Assembly: GCF_900155655.1 (NCBI RefSeq)
Contig: NZ_LT706987.1
Location: 290,597-354,596 of the forward strand
DNA: 64,000 bases
DNA from: Prevotella ihumii
Lineage (GTDB): Bacteria; Bacteroidota; Bacteroidia; Bacteroidales; Bacteroidaceae
Direction: 5' to 3'
Below, piece after piece: positions 17,303 to 26,895 of this stretch. How positions within the stretch are numbered: the first letter of the stretch is position 1; each line of letters starts with the position of its first letter. The position numbers and the translations under genes are program-made. The notes under the pieces are model-generated. The model made no database searches. It saw only the letters and a program-made list of their open reading frames with translations, and was not told the origin of the DNA.

Positions 17303-19486
17303 TTAGTTGGCCATTTCGGATACAAATTTGATGCGAACAAGTCGAATTTCTTCTTCTGTATATTCATCCTCCAATTCGTCTAAAGCTGCATCTATGCTGT
17401 CGGTTTCGCTATTCATAAAGTAGTCGTAGATGTCGTCAATCTTGTCGTCATCGTACACATCTTCGAGGAAATAGTCGATGTTGAGCTTTGTTCCGCTGTA
17501 CACTATTTCTTCAATCTTCGAGAGTAGGTCGCCAAAGTCTAAACCTTCTGCAGCCGCAATATCGTCTAATGGCAACTGACGGTCTATGCCTTGAATGATT
17601 TTCACCTTCTGCATAGACTTCTTGGCTACGGTTCTTACGCGCAATTCTTCGGGGCGTTCTATGTCCTTATCTTCACAATAACGCTTGATGAGTTTGCAAA
17701 ATTCCTCGCCATAACGCTTCGCCTTGCCTGCTCCCACACCTTGTATGTTTTGCAATTCTTGCTCGTTGATGGGGTACATTGTAGCCATCTGCTCTAACGA
17801 AGGGTCTTGGAAGATAACCCACGCTGCAATGTTCTGCTTGTGTGCTATCTTCTTTCTAAGGTCTTTCAACATAGAGAAGAGCTCTGGGTCGAGTACCGAC
17901 GATGTGCTCAACATCTCTTCGTCATCGTCTTCGGCTTTAAATTCGGTGTCCATAACAATCATAAAAGTTGATGGATTTTTGATGAATTTCTTGCCAGCAG
18001 CTGTGAGTTTGAGCAGTCCATAGTTCTCTACGTCCTTCTTTAGATAGCCGTCTAAGAGGGCTTGGCGTATGGTTGGGTTCCACAACTTTGGATTTTCGTC
18101 TTCGCCTGCACCAAACTCTTCCAGCTCATCGTGCTTGTGATCCTTTATGTCGTCTGTGCCTCTACCCTTTACAAAGTCGATCACATACTCTTGTTTGAAC
18201 TTCTCGTTAAGAGCCTTTACCGCTTGTAGCACTATCAGAAGTTGATTGGTAGCCTCCACTTTGGTCTTTGGGTGGCGACAGTTGTCACACATTTCGCAAT
18301 TCTCCTTTGGATATTCTTCGCCAAAATAATGCAACAAGAGCTTGCGACGGCAGACCGATGACTCGGCATAGACCTCAGTTTCTTGCAACAGCTGTCTACC
18401 TATGTCTTGTTCTGCTACCGACTTTCCTTCCATAAACTTTTCCAACTTCTGAAGGTCTTTCTTCGAGTAGAACACCAAGCAGATGCCTTCTTCGCCATCA
18501 CGACCTGCACGCCCAGTTTCCTGATAATAACCTTCGAGGCTCTTGGGTATGTCGTAATGAATAACAAAGCGTACATCTGGCTTGTCGATACCCATACCGA
18601 AAGCGATTGTAGCTACAATGACGTCAATCTCTTCCATAAGGAAGTCGTCCTGTGTTTTCGATCTTGTCTCCGAGTCCAACCCAGCGTGATAGGCTGCGGC
18701 TTTAATTTCGTTGGCTCTTAGTACGGCTGCAAGCTCTTCTACCTTCTTTCTTGACAGACAATAGATAATGCCACTCTTGCCTTGATGGTGCTTTATGAAC
18801 TTAATAATCTGCTTGTTGGTATCGTCTTCGTTCTTCTTTGGGCGTACTTCGTAGTAGAGATTAGGGCGGTTGAACGAACTTTTAAACTCTTTGCACGCCT
18901 CTATGCCCAAGCTCTTTATAATGTCTGTACGCACTTTGTCGGTTGCTGTGGCAGTCAAAGCTATGATTGGGGCTTTGCCAATTTGTTCTATCGCCTGTCT
19001 TATTTTACGGTATTCGGGTCGGAAGTCGTGTCCCCATTCCGAAATACAGTGTGCTTCGTCTATGGCATAGAAACTTACGTTGGCCGATTTGAAAAACTCT
19101 ATGCTCTCTTCCTTGTTCAGTGACTCGGGAGCAACGTAGAGTAGCTTTGTCTTACCACATTGTATATCCTTTTTGACGTGGTCAATCTCAGTCTTTTTGA
19201 GCGATGAATTAAGGTAGTGGGCTACACCATCTTCCTCGCTAAGCCCATTGATAACGTCCACTTGGTTCTTCATCAATGCGATGAGCGGTGAAATTACGAT
19301 AGCTGTTCCCTCCATTATGAGTGATGGAAGTTGGTAGCAAAGGCTTTTCCCTCCGCCCGTTGGCATAAGTACAAATGTGTCGTTACCATTCAAAAGATTC
19401 TTAATGATGGCTTCTTGTTCGCCTTTGAACTTGTCAAAGCCGAAATAATGTTTCAGTTTGTCTGTGAGATTAACCGTTTCTGTCAT
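17303..19486 (-). CDS. recQ: ATP-dependent DNA helicase RecQ
   Basis: 727 residues, the length usual in Bacteroidetes and longer than the E. coli enzyme. It unwinds DNA 3' to 5' in recombination and fork repair. Order: superfamily-2 helicase core with Walker A MPTGGGKSLCYQLP (about 41-54), DEAHCISEWGHDFRPEY (about 141), SAT-like ALTATAT, motif VI QETGRAGRDG (about 335); a zinc-binding RQC part with Cys residues in CRRKLLLHYFG and CEMCDNC (about 385-410); a winged helix; and an HRDC-type domain (INEQELQNIQGVGAGKAKRYG). The C-terminal tail is acidic (EDVYDDDKIDDIYDYF). It lies 96 bp downstream of clpX. Confidence 0.96.
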   Translation of the reverse strand: MTETVNLTDKLKHYFGFDKFKGEQEAIIKNLLNGNDTFVLMPTGGGKSLCYQLPSLIMEGTAIVISPLIALMKNQVDVINGLSEEDGVAHYLNSSLKKTEIDHVKKDIQCGKTKLLYVAPESLNKEESIEFFKSANVSFYAIDEAHCISEWGHDFRPEYRKIRQAIEQIGKAPIIALTATATDKVRTDIIKSLGIEACKEFKSSFNRPNLYYEVRPKKNEDDTNKQIIKFIKHHQGKSGIIYCLSRKKVEELAAVLRANEIKAAAYHAGLDSETRSKTQDDFLMEEIDVIVATIAFGMGIDKPDVRFVIHYDIPKSLEGYYQETGRAGRDGEEGICLVFYSKKDLQKLEKFMEGKSVAEQDIGRQLLQETEVYAESSVCRRKLLLHYFGEEYPKENCEMCDNCRHPKTKVEATNQLLIVLQAVKALNEKFKQEYVIDFVKGRGTDDIKDHKHDELEEFGAGEDENPKLWNPTIRQALLDGYLKKDVENYGLLKLTAAGKKFIKNPSTFMIVMDTEFKAEDDDEEMLSTSSVLDPELFSMLKDLRKKIAHKQNIAAWVIFQDPSLEQMATMYPINEQELQNIQGVGAGKAKRYGEEFCKLIKRYCEDKDIERPEELRVRTVAKKSMQKVKIIQGIDRQLPLDDIAAAEGLDFGDLLSKIEEIVYSGTKLNIDYFLEDVYDDDKIDDIYDYFMNSETDSIDAALDELEDEYTEEEIRLVRIKFVSEMAN

Positions 19487-19535
19487 GTTAATAGTGCGTA
19501 TATACAGTCTTTGTATAGTCTTTGCTTATTATCTA

Positions 19536-19567
19536 TTGCCCTCCGTGGGTATGCCTGCGGAGGGCAA
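19536..19567 (-). terminator. Hairpin between clpX and recQ
   Basis: TTGCCCTCCG (19536-19545) pairs perfectly with CGGAGGGCAA (19558-19567) with a 12-nt loop. The U tract on the minus strand is weak (TAGATAATAAG), so it may terminate only partly or stabilise the clpPX 3' end. Confidence 0.55.
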
Positions 19568-19582
19568 CAGATGGGAATATAT

Positions 19583-20827
19583 TTATGCCGTTTCTAACTT
19601 TTGTAGATGTGCTTTGTCCAATTGTTGGTGCACATAGTTGGCAGTTACTTCAAACTTCTTTTTCCTTGTTGAAGGCATATCGAACATTGTATCCATCATC
19701 ACGGCTTCAACGATAGAACGCAAACCACGAGCACCGAGCTTGTATTCCACAGCCTTGTCCACAATACTGTCCAATGCTTCCTCTGTAAAGGTTAGCGCAA
19801 TGCCGTCCATATCGAAAAGTTTGATGTATTGTTTGATGATAGAGTTTTTAGGTTCAACCAATATTCTTCGCAATGCAGCACGATCCAATGGGTTGAGATA
19901 GGTGAGCACTGGCAATCGGCCTATGATTTCAGGAATAAGACCAAATGAACGTAAATCCTGTGGAAGTACATATTTCATAAGGTCGCTCTTGTCGATTTTT
20001 GCCACATTCTGTACAGAGTTGTAGCCTACCACGTGGGTGTTGAGTCGCTGTGCTATCTTGCGTTCGATACCATCGAATGCACCACCGCAGATAAAAAGAA
20101 TATTGCGTGTGTCTACGTGAATATAGTCTTGGTCGGGGTGCTTGCGACCTCCCTTTGGTGGAACATTGACGATAGTTCCCTCTAAAAGTTTGAGCAAACC
20201 TTGCTGAACGCCTTCTCCGCTCACATCACGTGTGATGCTTGGGTTGTCGCTCTTGCGTGCCACTTTGTCTATTTCGTCTATAAACACAATGCCACGTTCT
20301 GCCGCTTCAAGGTTGTAGTCAGCCACTTGAAGTAGTCGAGATAGAATACTCTCTACGTCTTCGCCCACATATCCAGCCTCGGTAAGTACCGTTGCATCGA
20401 CAATGGTAAAGGGAACGTTGAGCATCTTTGCAATAGTGCGAGCCAAAAGCGTTTTGCCCGTACCTGTAGAGCCCACCATAATGATGTTGCTCTTCTCTAT
20501 TTCCACGCCATCGTTGGTGTCTGCTTGTTGCAAACGCTTGTAATGGTTGTACACCGATACAGCGAGGAAGCGTTTGGCTTCGTCTTGTCCAATGATGTAT
20601 TCATCGAGAAAGGCCTTAATCTCCGTAGGTTTTGGAACCGACTTCATATCAATATCCGCAACCTTCTTAGACTTCTTGCCCTTTGTCGAACCTAATACGC
20701 CCGACTCCATCACGATGTTATAAGCCTGTTGGGCACAATCTTCGCAGATGTACCCATTCAAGCCTGTGATAAGCAGACTCACTTCGTTTTCGTTTCTACC
20801 GCAGAAACTACATTTGTTTTGAGGCAT
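19583..20827 (-). CDS. clpX: ATP-dependent Clp protease, unfoldase subunit ClpX
   Basis: 414 residues, normal length. The AAA+ hexamer recognises and unfolds substrates and feeds them to ClpP. The N-terminal zinc domain has [10 protein letters not shown] and CEDCAQQ. Walker A is [12 protein letters not shown] (about 117), Walker [10 protein letters not shown] (about 180), the pore loop GYVGEDVE, and the sensor-2/arginine region [11 protein letters not shown] near the C-terminus; IGF-loop-like ClpP docking residues are expected between them. It begins 4 bp after the clpP stop, so the two are translated from one mRNA. Confidence 0.97.
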   Translation of the reverse strand: MPQNKCSFCGRNENEVSLLITGLNGYICEDCAQQAYNIVMESGVLGSTKGKKSKKVADIDMKSVPKPTEIKAFLDEYIIGQDEAKRFLAVSVYNHYKRLQQADTNDGVEIEKSNIIMVGSTGTGKTLLARTIAKMLNVPFTIVDATVLTEAGYVGEDVESILSRLLQVADYNLEAAERGIVFIDEIDKVARKSDNPSITRDVSGEGVQQGLLKLLEGTIVNVPPKGGRKHPDQDYIHVDTRNILFICGGAFDGIERKIAQRLNTHVVGYNSVQNVAKIDKSDLMKYVLPQDLRSFGLIPEIIGRLPVLTYLNPLDRAALRRILVEPKNSIIKQYIKLFDMDGIALTFTEEALDSIVDKAVEYKLGARGLRSIVEAVMMDTMFDMPSTRKKKFEVTANYVHQQLDKAHLQKLETA

Positions 20828-20831
20828 TCTT

Positions 20832-21497
20832 TTACTGCTTACGTGTTAATACTTGGTCTATCATGCCGTACTCTTTTGCCTCTTCGGCTGTCATCCAGTA
20901 GTTACGGTCGCTATCGTTCCACACCTTTTCGTAGTCTTGGTGAGAGTGATTGCTAATGATAGTGTACAATTCTTTCTTGAATTTCATTATCTCTTTCGCT
21001 TCGATTTCGATGTCCGAAGCTTGGCCTTGCACACCTCCCAATGGCTGATGTATCATAACACGGCTGTGAGGGAGGGCCGAACGCTTGCCTTCCTGACCTG
21101 CTACAAGCAACACTGCACCCATCGATGCTGCCATACCTGTACAGATAGTAGCCACATCGCTTGAGATGAACTGCATTGTATCATAGATGCCCAAACCAGC
21201 TGTAACGCTTCCACCAGGCGAATTGATATAGATAGAAATATCCTTACCTGGGTCAACCGAGTCGAGATAGAGCAATTGTGCCTGCAATGTATTGGCTGTA
21301 TAGTCGTCAATCTGTGTGCCAAGGAAGATGATGCGATCCATCATAAGGCGTGAGAATACGTCCATTTGGGTTACATTGAGTTGGCGTTCTTCCAAAATGT
21401 ACGGGTTAAGGTATTGATTTTGTGCGCTCACTACATCGTCGAGCACCATACCATTGATACCTAAATGCTTGGTTGCAAATTTTCTAAAATCGTTCAT
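20832..21497 (-). CDS. clpP: ATP-dependent Clp protease, proteolytic subunit ClpP
   Basis: 221 residues. It is a serine protease forming a tetradecameric barrel with ClpX. The catalytic triad is visible: Ser125 in [11 protein letters not shown], His150 in [11 protein letters not shown], and Asp197 by alignment with the E. coli enzyme. The start [14 protein letters not shown] matches Bacteroidetes ClpP, whose N-terminal propeptide is longer than in E. coli. It is the first gene of clpPX. The trigger factor gene that often precedes clpP elsewhere is absent here; a 958-bp non-coding region lies upstream. Confidence 0.96.
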   Translation of the reverse strand: MNDFRKFATKHLGINGMVLDDVVSAQNQYLNPYILEERQLNVTQMDVFSRLMMDRIIFLGTQIDDYTANTLQAQLLYLDSVDPGKDISIYINSPGGSVTAGLGIYDTMQFISSDVATICTGMAASMGAVLLVAGQEGKRSALPHSRVMIHQPLGGVQGQASDIEIEAKEIMKFKKELYTIISNHSHQDYEKVWNDSDRNYWMTAEEAKEYGMIDQVLTRKQ

Positions 21498-21615
21498 TCT
21501 TTTCTTTTCTTAAAATAATTAGACAAATCTTGTAGCTGTTTCACTACCACTTTTATTGTCTTTAATAAAAATTGTATGCCATTCTTGAAATAAGCCCTAC
21601 AATTGTATCGTAACA

Positions 21616-21623
21616 CAAAGATA
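21616..21623 (-). promoter_or_regulatory. Promoter (-7 element) of clpPX
   Basis: On the minus strand TATCTTTG fits TAnnTTTG, about 118 bp upstream of the clpP ATG. Confidence 0.55.
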
Positions 21624-21887
21624 TACAAAAAAAATGATAATTCACCTATAATATGCCAACTTTTTTATTCATATCGTGTGGGTTGATAGTTTTTTATTCT
21701 TATTTTTCCATTGCTTTTTTCAATGTTTCACCTATTTATATATAAAGGGGGCTGATGAGGTGGGGGGATATTGTGTTTTTTATCAATGTAGCTGTGGTTA
21801 GGCAAATTTCATTATTTGGTAATGGAACGTTTGGCAAGAGCGGCGCAACGTATAGCTACAAAAGAACGGAAGCGAATGTTTGACTGT

Positions 21888-22117
21888 GGAAAAATAGGAC
21901 AATGCAAAGAAAAGAATATATCTTGGAAAATGGATTGGTAATCTGTTGATAGTCAAGCGGTTATTTTCCCGTTCTAAAACATATATGTTTTGCAGTGTGA
22001 AACATATATGTTTTACCCTCCCAAAGTTCAACTTTGACCACCTCAAACATATATGTTTTGCTCTCAATAGATTGATGTTTTGTTTTTCAGAGATGGAGTG
22101 GGGAAGAATAGAACAAT
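21888..22117 (+). repeat. Phased palindrome module, copy C, with both flanking repeats (family 1)
   Basis: GGAAAAATAGGACAAT (21888-21903) and GGAAGAATAGAACAAT (22102-22117) are 214 bp apart. AAACATATATGTTT lies at 21977, 22000 and 22045 and CAAAGTTCAACTTTG at 22022; steps are 23, 22 and 23 bp. The interior motif GTAATCTGTTGA is at about 21940. It lies between the divergent clpP and manC genes. Confidence 0.9.
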
Positions 22118-22288
22118 ATGTTCTTAGCGATACGCATAGATAGCTGGTGATGGAAAGCGTGAAATGTGGCATAAAAAAGTGTATGTGTTGTGAAAGAATT
22201 TGCAAAAAATTGTTACTTCTTTTATAAATGTTTGTTGGTCTAAAATTAAAATAATAACTTTACATAAGCTTAGCTGCACTTAGCAAGG

Positions 22289-22361
22289 TGTAGGGGCTCG
22301 ATTTATCGAGTTCCGAATACTGAAAATTGTAGTGTGGAACGTAATAACTCACGCCCCTACA
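22289..22361. repeat. Short GTAGGGGCTCGA inverted-repeat element, degenerate copy (family 4)
   Basis: TGTAGGGGC (22289-22297) and GCCCCTACA (22353-22361) bound a 73-bp element in the manC leader region. The left end continues as TCGATTTATCGAGTTCC, matching the element at 24707-24802; the right interior has diverged. Confidence 0.65.
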
Positions 22362-22455
22362 TTTAAGGCGTGCGTTCGTTGGCATCATCATTGAATAAAA
22401 CATATAGGCGGAAGGTATTAAACCCCGCTCTAAATCTATACTTAAAAACTCTATA

Positions 22456-23547
22456 ATGACAAATACAGCAAACAACTATTGTGTGATATTGGCAGGAGGA
22501 AAGGGGAAACGTTTGTGGCCTGTAAGTCGTGAGGAATACCCTAAGCAGTTTTTAGACTTCTTTAGCGAGGGACACACGCAGTTGCAACAAACTTATGATA
22601 GGTTTTTGCAATTTATTCCTAAAGAGAATATTTTTGTTACTTCAAGCAAACAATATTTAGAATTGGTGCGTGAGCAGCTACCTGATGTGTGTGAGGATAA
22701 CTTGCTTGTAGAACCTATCCATAGAAACACTGCCCCTTGTGTGGCTTGGGCGGCTTATCGCATTAGCAAAATTAACCCTAAAGCAAACATTATTGTTACC
22801 CCTTCCGACCAAAGCATTACAAAGATAGATGCTTTTGAGGAAGATATGCAGATAGGATTGCGCTTTGTGGCAAATCACGATGCACTTCTTACATTTGGTA
22901 TTCAGCCTACACGCCCCGAACAAGCTTATGGATATATTCAGGAAGGCGATGTGTCGGACTATGAAAACATTCGTCAGGTGAGAGCATTCACGGAGAAACC
23001 CGACAGAACGTTTGCAGAGATGTTTGTAGAGAGTGGCGAATGGCTGTGGAATACAGGGCTTTATCTGTCTAATGTTGACTATTTGATACAGTCATCGTGC
23101 AATTTCTTGCCTGTGGTATTGCGCAATTTCGAACAAGATTTGACCGCATATAGCATAGCTGCGGAGAACGATTATGTGAAGCAAAACTATATTTCTTACC
23201 CCAATATGTCGATTGATTTTGGCATATTCGAGAAGTCGGAAAATGTGTATGTTATGAAAGGCAACTTTGGTTGGGCAGACCTTGGCACGTGGCACGGCAT
23301 CTATGAGGCCAAAGCTCGTAGTGTAGACGATAATGTGATTATAGATTCTGAAGTCTTTATCGATAACGCTAAAAATAATATCGTAAAACTTCCAAAGGGC
23401 AAACTTGCTATTATTGAAGGACTTGAAGGTTTTATTGTGGCTGAAAACGATGGGGTTTTAGTAATTTGTAAGAAAGATAATTCGTCGTCAACCATTCGCA
23501 AGTACGTGAACGAGGTGCAACTAAAGTATGGCATTGATAAGGTGTAA
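22456..23547 (+). CDS. manC: Mannose-1-phosphate guanylyltransferase
   Basis: 363 residues. It makes GDP-mannose from mannose 1-phosphate and GTP, the precursor for surface polysaccharide, O-glycan mannose and GDP-fucose. The nucleotidyltransferase signature VILAGGKGKRLWPVSREEYPK is at residues 10-30. Other landmarks are NTAPCVAWAAY, VTPSDQSI, FTEKPDR and NFGWADLGTWHGIYEA. The length corresponds to the single-domain enzyme without the C-terminal phosphomannose isomerase cupin of bifunctional ManC/ManA. It is a single gene, convergent with the HIT gene. Confidence 0.93.
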   Translation: MTNTANNYCVILAGGKGKRLWPVSREEYPKQFLDFFSEGHTQLQQTYDRFLQFIPKENIFVTSSKQYLELVREQLPDVCEDNLLVEPIHRNTAPCVAWAAYRISKINPKANIIVTPSDQSITKIDAFEEDMQIGLRFVANHDALLTFGIQPTRPEQAYGYIQEGDVSDYENIRQVRAFTEKPDRTFAEMFVESGEWLWNTGLYLSNVDYLIQSSCNFLPVVLRNFEQDLTAYSIAAENDYVKQNYISYPNMSIDFGIFEKSENVYVMKGNFGWADLGTWHGIYEAKARSVDDNVIIDSEVFIDNAKNNIVKLPKGKLAIIEGLEGFIVAENDGVLVICKKDNSSSTIRKYVNEVQLKYGIDKV

Positions 23548-23577
23548 TGCCTTTCAATAGTAGGGATATAAAAAGAT

Positions 23578-23611
23578 GAAGCGAAAGTTCTCGGTGTGAG
23601 ACTTTCGCTTC
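23578..23611. terminator. Bidirectional terminator between manC and the HIT gene
   Basis: GAAGCGAAAGT (23578-23588) and ACTTTCGCTTC (23601-23611) form an 11-bp stem between convergent genes. On the minus strand the tail CATCTTTTTATATCC is U-rich; the plus-strand tail is weak. Confidence 0.65.
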
Positions 23612-23672
23612 GGTGTTCAATAAAATAATACAGATGAAAAGAAAACTCCTCACTTGTATGCGTTAGGATGTA

Positions 23673-24071
23673 TTATCCAAGTTTTTGGAAGGTTGCTAAG
23701 ATGCGTGCTGCTATCTCCTTTTGTTCTTCTGGAGCTACTTCAATATGTTTTCTGAAGTTAACATCAGCCTCGCTATTCATCGGAATAAGATGAATATGAG
23801 CGTGAGGTACTTCAAGTCCGAGTACTATTTGTGCCACCTTTTTGCAAGGAAATTCGCTCTTAATAGCTTGTGCCACTTTCTTTGCAAACAGTTGGAACTC
23901 GGCTAAATCCTCATCTTCCATATCGAAAATATAGTCTACTTCCTTTCTTGGGATAACGAGTGTGTGCGCCTTACCTACAGGGTTGATGTCTAAGAATGCG
24001 TAAAACTTGTCGTTTTCGGCACACTTATAGCTTGGTATTTCTCCAGCTGCAATCTTCGAAAATATTGTCAT
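23673..24071 (-). CDS. HIT-family nucleotide hydrolase (HinT type)
   Basis: 132 residues. A histidine-triad protein that cleaves nucleoside phosphoramidates or acyl-adenylates in the cytoplasm. The triad HAHIHLIPM near residue 99 is intact, and the N-terminal IFSKIAAGEIPSYK with FLDINPVGKAHTLVIPR is classic for the HinT branch. It begins 21 bp after the greA stop and is probably expressed with it. The physiological substrate of such proteins is generally uncertain. Confidence 0.92.
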   Translation of the reverse strand: MTIFSKIAAGEIPSYKCAENDKFYAFLDINPVGKAHTLVIPRKEVDYIFDMEDEDLAEFQLFAKKVAQAIKSEFPCKKVAQIVLGLEVPHAHIHLIPMNSEADVNFRKHIEVAPEEQKEIAARILATFQKLG

Positions 24072-24092
24072 AGCCTTGGTTCTCCTTATCTT

Positions 24093-24563
24093 TTATAGGT
24101 CGATAGTTATCTTATCAACTCTTAATTTAATCTTTCCACGAGGTATTTCAATCTCAACTACATCGCCCACCTTTTTGTTCAACAAACCTTGTGCAATAGG
24201 CGTTTTGATAGAAATCTTTCCTTGTTTAAGGTTTGCTTCTGTCTCGCTGACGATGGTATATTTCATTTTTGTGTTATTGCTCACATTGGTCATTTCCACT
24301 GTCGACATAATCTGCACAGCCTCATCACTCAATCGTGACAAGTCTACAATTTTAGCTTGAGCAATGGTAAGCTTCATTTCGCTTATCTTTGCTTCCAAGT
24401 GTGCCTGCGCTTCTTTTGCAGCATCATACTCTGAGTTTTCGCTCAAGTCGCCCTTATCTGCAGCCTCTGCAATAGCTGCTGAAGCCTTTGGACGTTCTAC
24501 TGACTCTAAATGTTGTAGTTCAGCCACGAGCTTGTCGTAGCCCTCTTGTGACATATAAGACAT
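24093..24563 (-). CDS. greA: Transcription elongation factor GreA
   Basis: 156 residues, normal. It rescues backtracked RNA polymerase by stimulating transcript cleavage in the secondary channel. The N-terminal coiled coil carries the acidic tip motif DKGDLSENSEYDAAKE (about 40-57) with the catalytic Asp/Glu pair; the C-terminal globular domain ends KVGDVVEIEIPRGKIKLRV. It is first in a greA-HIT pair with a promoter about 110 bp upstream, just in front of a family-4 repeat. Confidence 0.96.
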   Translation of the reverse strand: MSYMSQEGYDKLVAELQHLESVERPKASAAIAEAADKGDLSENSEYDAAKEAQAHLEAKISEMKLTIAQAKIVDLSRLSDEAVQIMSTVEMTNVSNNTKMKYTIVSETEANLKQGKISIKTPIAQGLLNKKVGDVVEIEIPRGKIKLRVDKITIDL

Positions 24564-24673
24564 AATTGTTCTGTATTTATTGTTTTTAAGTTTTCGAATG
24601 AGATATAAAAAGATAGAATTCTAACATCATCGTGTCAGAATTCCATTCCCTTTTTCTTTATCTATATTTATTG

Positions 24674-24681
24674 CAAAGGTA
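24674..24681 (-). promoter_or_regulatory. Promoter (-7 element) of greA
   Basis: On the minus strand TACCTTTG fits TAnnTTTG. An inverted repeat at AGAATTCT...AGAATTC (about 24615-24645) lies in the resulting leader. Confidence 0.5.
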
Positions 24682-24706
24682 TTGCCAACGAAGGCAAATC
24701 CTAATA

Positions 24707-24802
24707 TGTAGGGGCTCGATTTATTCGAAGCTCATCAGTACGTTCTCGAGTTCCAAATATCTATCTTTCAGTATGAGGAACTCGATAAATCGAGCCCCTA
24801 CA
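24707..24802. repeat. GTAGGGGCTCGA inverted-repeat element, intact copy (family 4)
   Basis: A 96-bp element bounded by perfect 18-bp inverted repeats, TGTAGGGGCTCGATTTAT (24707-24724) and its complement (24785-24802). It is non-coding and lies between nadC and the greA promoter. Confidence 0.8.
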
Positions 24803-24909
24803 CGTGCAAATGTATTGCTATATCTTATGCAAAGGTAGCCCTTATTTCCGAACTACCCAACTTCTTGGGGTTAAAAATGGTTATTCACATTTTATTGCAA
24901 TGCTTTCTG

Positions 24910-24975
24910 CTTGTTATTGCTATGCGTATTACTTGTTATTGCTATATGTTCTGTTTGTTATTGCTATGTGTATTG
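24910..24975. repeat. 22-bp tandem repeat, three units
   Basis: The units 24910-24931, 24932-24953 and 24954-24975 all begin (C/T)TTGTTATTGCTAT and differ only in the last third. The repeat ends about 30 bp from the nadC stop. No promoter or gene was recognised in it. Confidence 0.85.
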
Positions 24976-25008
24976 CTTGTGTTTAACCCATTGCAAACAT
25001 GTGAGATA

Positions 25009-25881
25009 TTATATTTTCAACTTGTCACTACCAGCTGCTTTGAAGCTCATATCCAATCCTTTTGCGCTGTGCGTGAGTGCTCCGAAAGAGATGAAGTCGA
25101 CCCCTGCCTTTGCGTAGGGCAACATTGTATCGAATGTAATGCCACCGCTCGACTCTGTTTCGCAACGTCCTGCAACTATTTTTACAGCCTTTGCCGTGTC
25201 TTCGGGTGTGAAATTGTCGAACATAATGCGGTCGCAACCCTCTTGTAAAGCCTCGTCCAACTCCTTAAAATTGCGTACCTCACACTCTATCTTTAAGTCT
25301 TTTCCGTTGTCTTTGCAATACTTTTTAGCCCTTGAAATAGCATTGTGTATGCCTCCACAGAAGTCTATGTGGTTGTCTTTGAGCAGTATCATATCAAACA
25401 AACCTATACGATGGTTCATTCCACCACCTATCTTTACCGCTTCTTTTTCCAACATTCTCATTCCAGGGGTGGTTTTGCGAGTGTCCAAAATGCGGGTCTT
25501 TGTGCCTGCATCGATAAGTGTTTGTTGGTATTTATGTGCCATTGTGGCAATTCCACTCATTCGCTGCAACACGTTAAGCATCAGTCTTTCGGTTTGCAAC
25601 AAGCTCTGTTCTCTACCCTTTACACTCATTACGATGTCGCCAGGTCGCACCTTATCACCATCTTTCACGTAAGTTTCTACCTCCAACTCAGGGTCGAAGC
25701 GGTGGAATATCTCCTTGGCAATCTCTACACCAGCAAAGATTCCTTCTTCTTTAATGAGCAGTTTGCTTTCGCCCATTGCATCTTTTGGAATACAACAGAG
25801 CGTTGTATGGTCGCCATCGCCTATATCTTCGCTGAATGCGAGGTCGATGAGTTTGCTATTTAATTCGTTTACTGAAATCAT
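25009..25881 (-). CDS. nadC: Nicotinate-nucleotide pyrophosphorylase (quinolinate phosphoribosyltransferase)
   Basis: 290 residues. It converts quinolinate and PRPP to nicotinate mononucleotide with loss of CO2, the last step specific to de novo NAD synthesis. Landmarks are RLMLNVLQRMSGIAT, the PRPP/quinolinate motif LDTRKTTPGMR (about 138), GGGMNHRIGLFDMILLKDNH, IECEVRNFKELDEAL and DRIMFDNF. It is the third gene of nadB-nadA-nadC, 13 bp after nadA. Confidence 0.96.
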   Translation of the reverse strand: MISVNELNSKLIDLAFSEDIGDGDHTTLCCIPKDAMGESKLLIKEEGIFAGVEIAKEIFHRFDPELEVETYVKDGDKVRPGDIVMSVKGREQSLLQTERLMLNVLQRMSGIATMAHKYQQTLIDAGTKTRILDTRKTTPGMRMLEKEAVKIGGGMNHRIGLFDMILLKDNHIDFCGGIHNAISRAKKYCKDNGKDLKIECEVRNFKELDEALQEGCDRIMFDNFTPEDTAKAVKIVAGRCETESSGGITFDTMLPYAKAGVDFISFGALTHSAKGLDMSFKAAGSDKLKI

Positions 25882-25894
25882 TGTTCTTTCAATT

Positions 25895-26890
25895 TTACAA
25901 TCCCATTTGTTTTGATATTTCCAGCATTCTATTGATTGGACGAACAGCTTTCTTTGCTATTTCTTCGTCCACCTCTATAGTTGGGAACTCGTATTTTAAG
26001 CAGTTGTACACCTTTTCGAGCGTGATTAGCTTCATATACTCACACTCATTGCACCCACATTTGCCCTCTTCGGGAGCAGGAATGAAGGTCTTTTGCGGCG
26101 CACCTTTCTCCATTTCGTAAAGAATACCACTCTCTGTTGCGACAATAAACTCGTGTGCTTCGTCGTCAAGGCAAAACTTTAAGAGCGCAGCCGTGCTACC
26201 TACTTTGTCTGCAATGCTCAACACTTCGTCTTTACACTCTGGGTGAGCCAATACTTTAGCATTAGGGTGTTCGGCTTTGAGCTTGAGGATACCCGATACC
26301 GAGAAGCGAGAATGAACGTGGCAAGCTCCGTCCCAAAGAATCATATTTCTGCCCGTAATCTTGTTGATATATCCTCCGAGGTTTTTATCAGGTCCAAATA
26401 TCATTGGCGTATCTTGAGGGAACGAACCCACAATCAGCTTCGCATTGCTGCTTGTTACCACAACATCGGTTACAGCCTTTGTAGCCGCAGAGGTGTTGAC
26501 ATAGCTTATGACCGTATGACCTGGGTGCGCTTTGACAAACTCGGCAAACTTATCAGCAGGACAACTTTCTGCCAACGAGCACGAAGCATTGGTGTCAGGG
26601 ATAAGAATAGTTTTTTCGGGACAAAGTATTTTATTGGTTTCGCCCATAAAATGCACCCCACACATCACGATGATGTCTGCATCTGTCTGCGCTGCTTTTT
26701 GTGCCAATGCGAGACTATCGCCCACGAAATCAGCCACGTCTTGTACGTCGCCAACGGTGTAATAATGTGCCATAAGGACAGCATTCTTTTCTTTACACAT
26801 TCTTCTGATTTCGGTTTTCAGGTCTATGTTTTTGTCCACAGGTTGATCAATATATCCCTGTTCTTTCCATTTTTTGTCAATCGTTTCCAT
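25895..26890 (-). CDS. nadA: Quinolinate synthase NadA
   Basis: 331 residues. It condenses iminoaspartate with dihydroxyacetone phosphate to quinolinate using a 4Fe-4S cluster. Expected cluster cysteines are present in VMCGVHFMGETNKIL, WDGACHVH or nearby CSLAESCPAD, and KCGCNECEYM. The motifs AHYYTVGDVQDVADFVGDS and HPGHTVISYVNTSA are also characteristic. It lies 5 bp after nadB and 13 bp before nadC, so the three form a tight operon. Confidence 0.96.
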   Translation of the reverse strand: METIDKKWKEQGYIDQPVDKNIDLKTEIRRMCKEKNAVLMAHYYTVGDVQDVADFVGDSLALAQKAAQTDADIIVMCGVHFMGETNKILCPEKTILIPDTNASCSLAESCPADKFAEFVKAHPGHTVISYVNTSAATKAVTDVVVTSSNAKLIVGSFPQDTPMIFGPDKNLGGYINKITGRNMILWDGACHVHSRFSVSGILKLKAEHPNAKVLAHPECKDEVLSIADKVGSTAALLKFCLDDEAHEFIVATESGILYEMEKGAPQKTFIPAPEEGKCGCNECEYMKLITLEKVYNCLKYEFPTIEVDEEIAKKAVRPINRMLEISKQMGL

Positions 26891-26895
26891 AATGT

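Noticed and set aside
24910..24975. Three regular repeats resembling a tiny CRISPR array
   Set aside because: Units are contiguous 22-bp tandems without unique spacers, and no cas gene is present.
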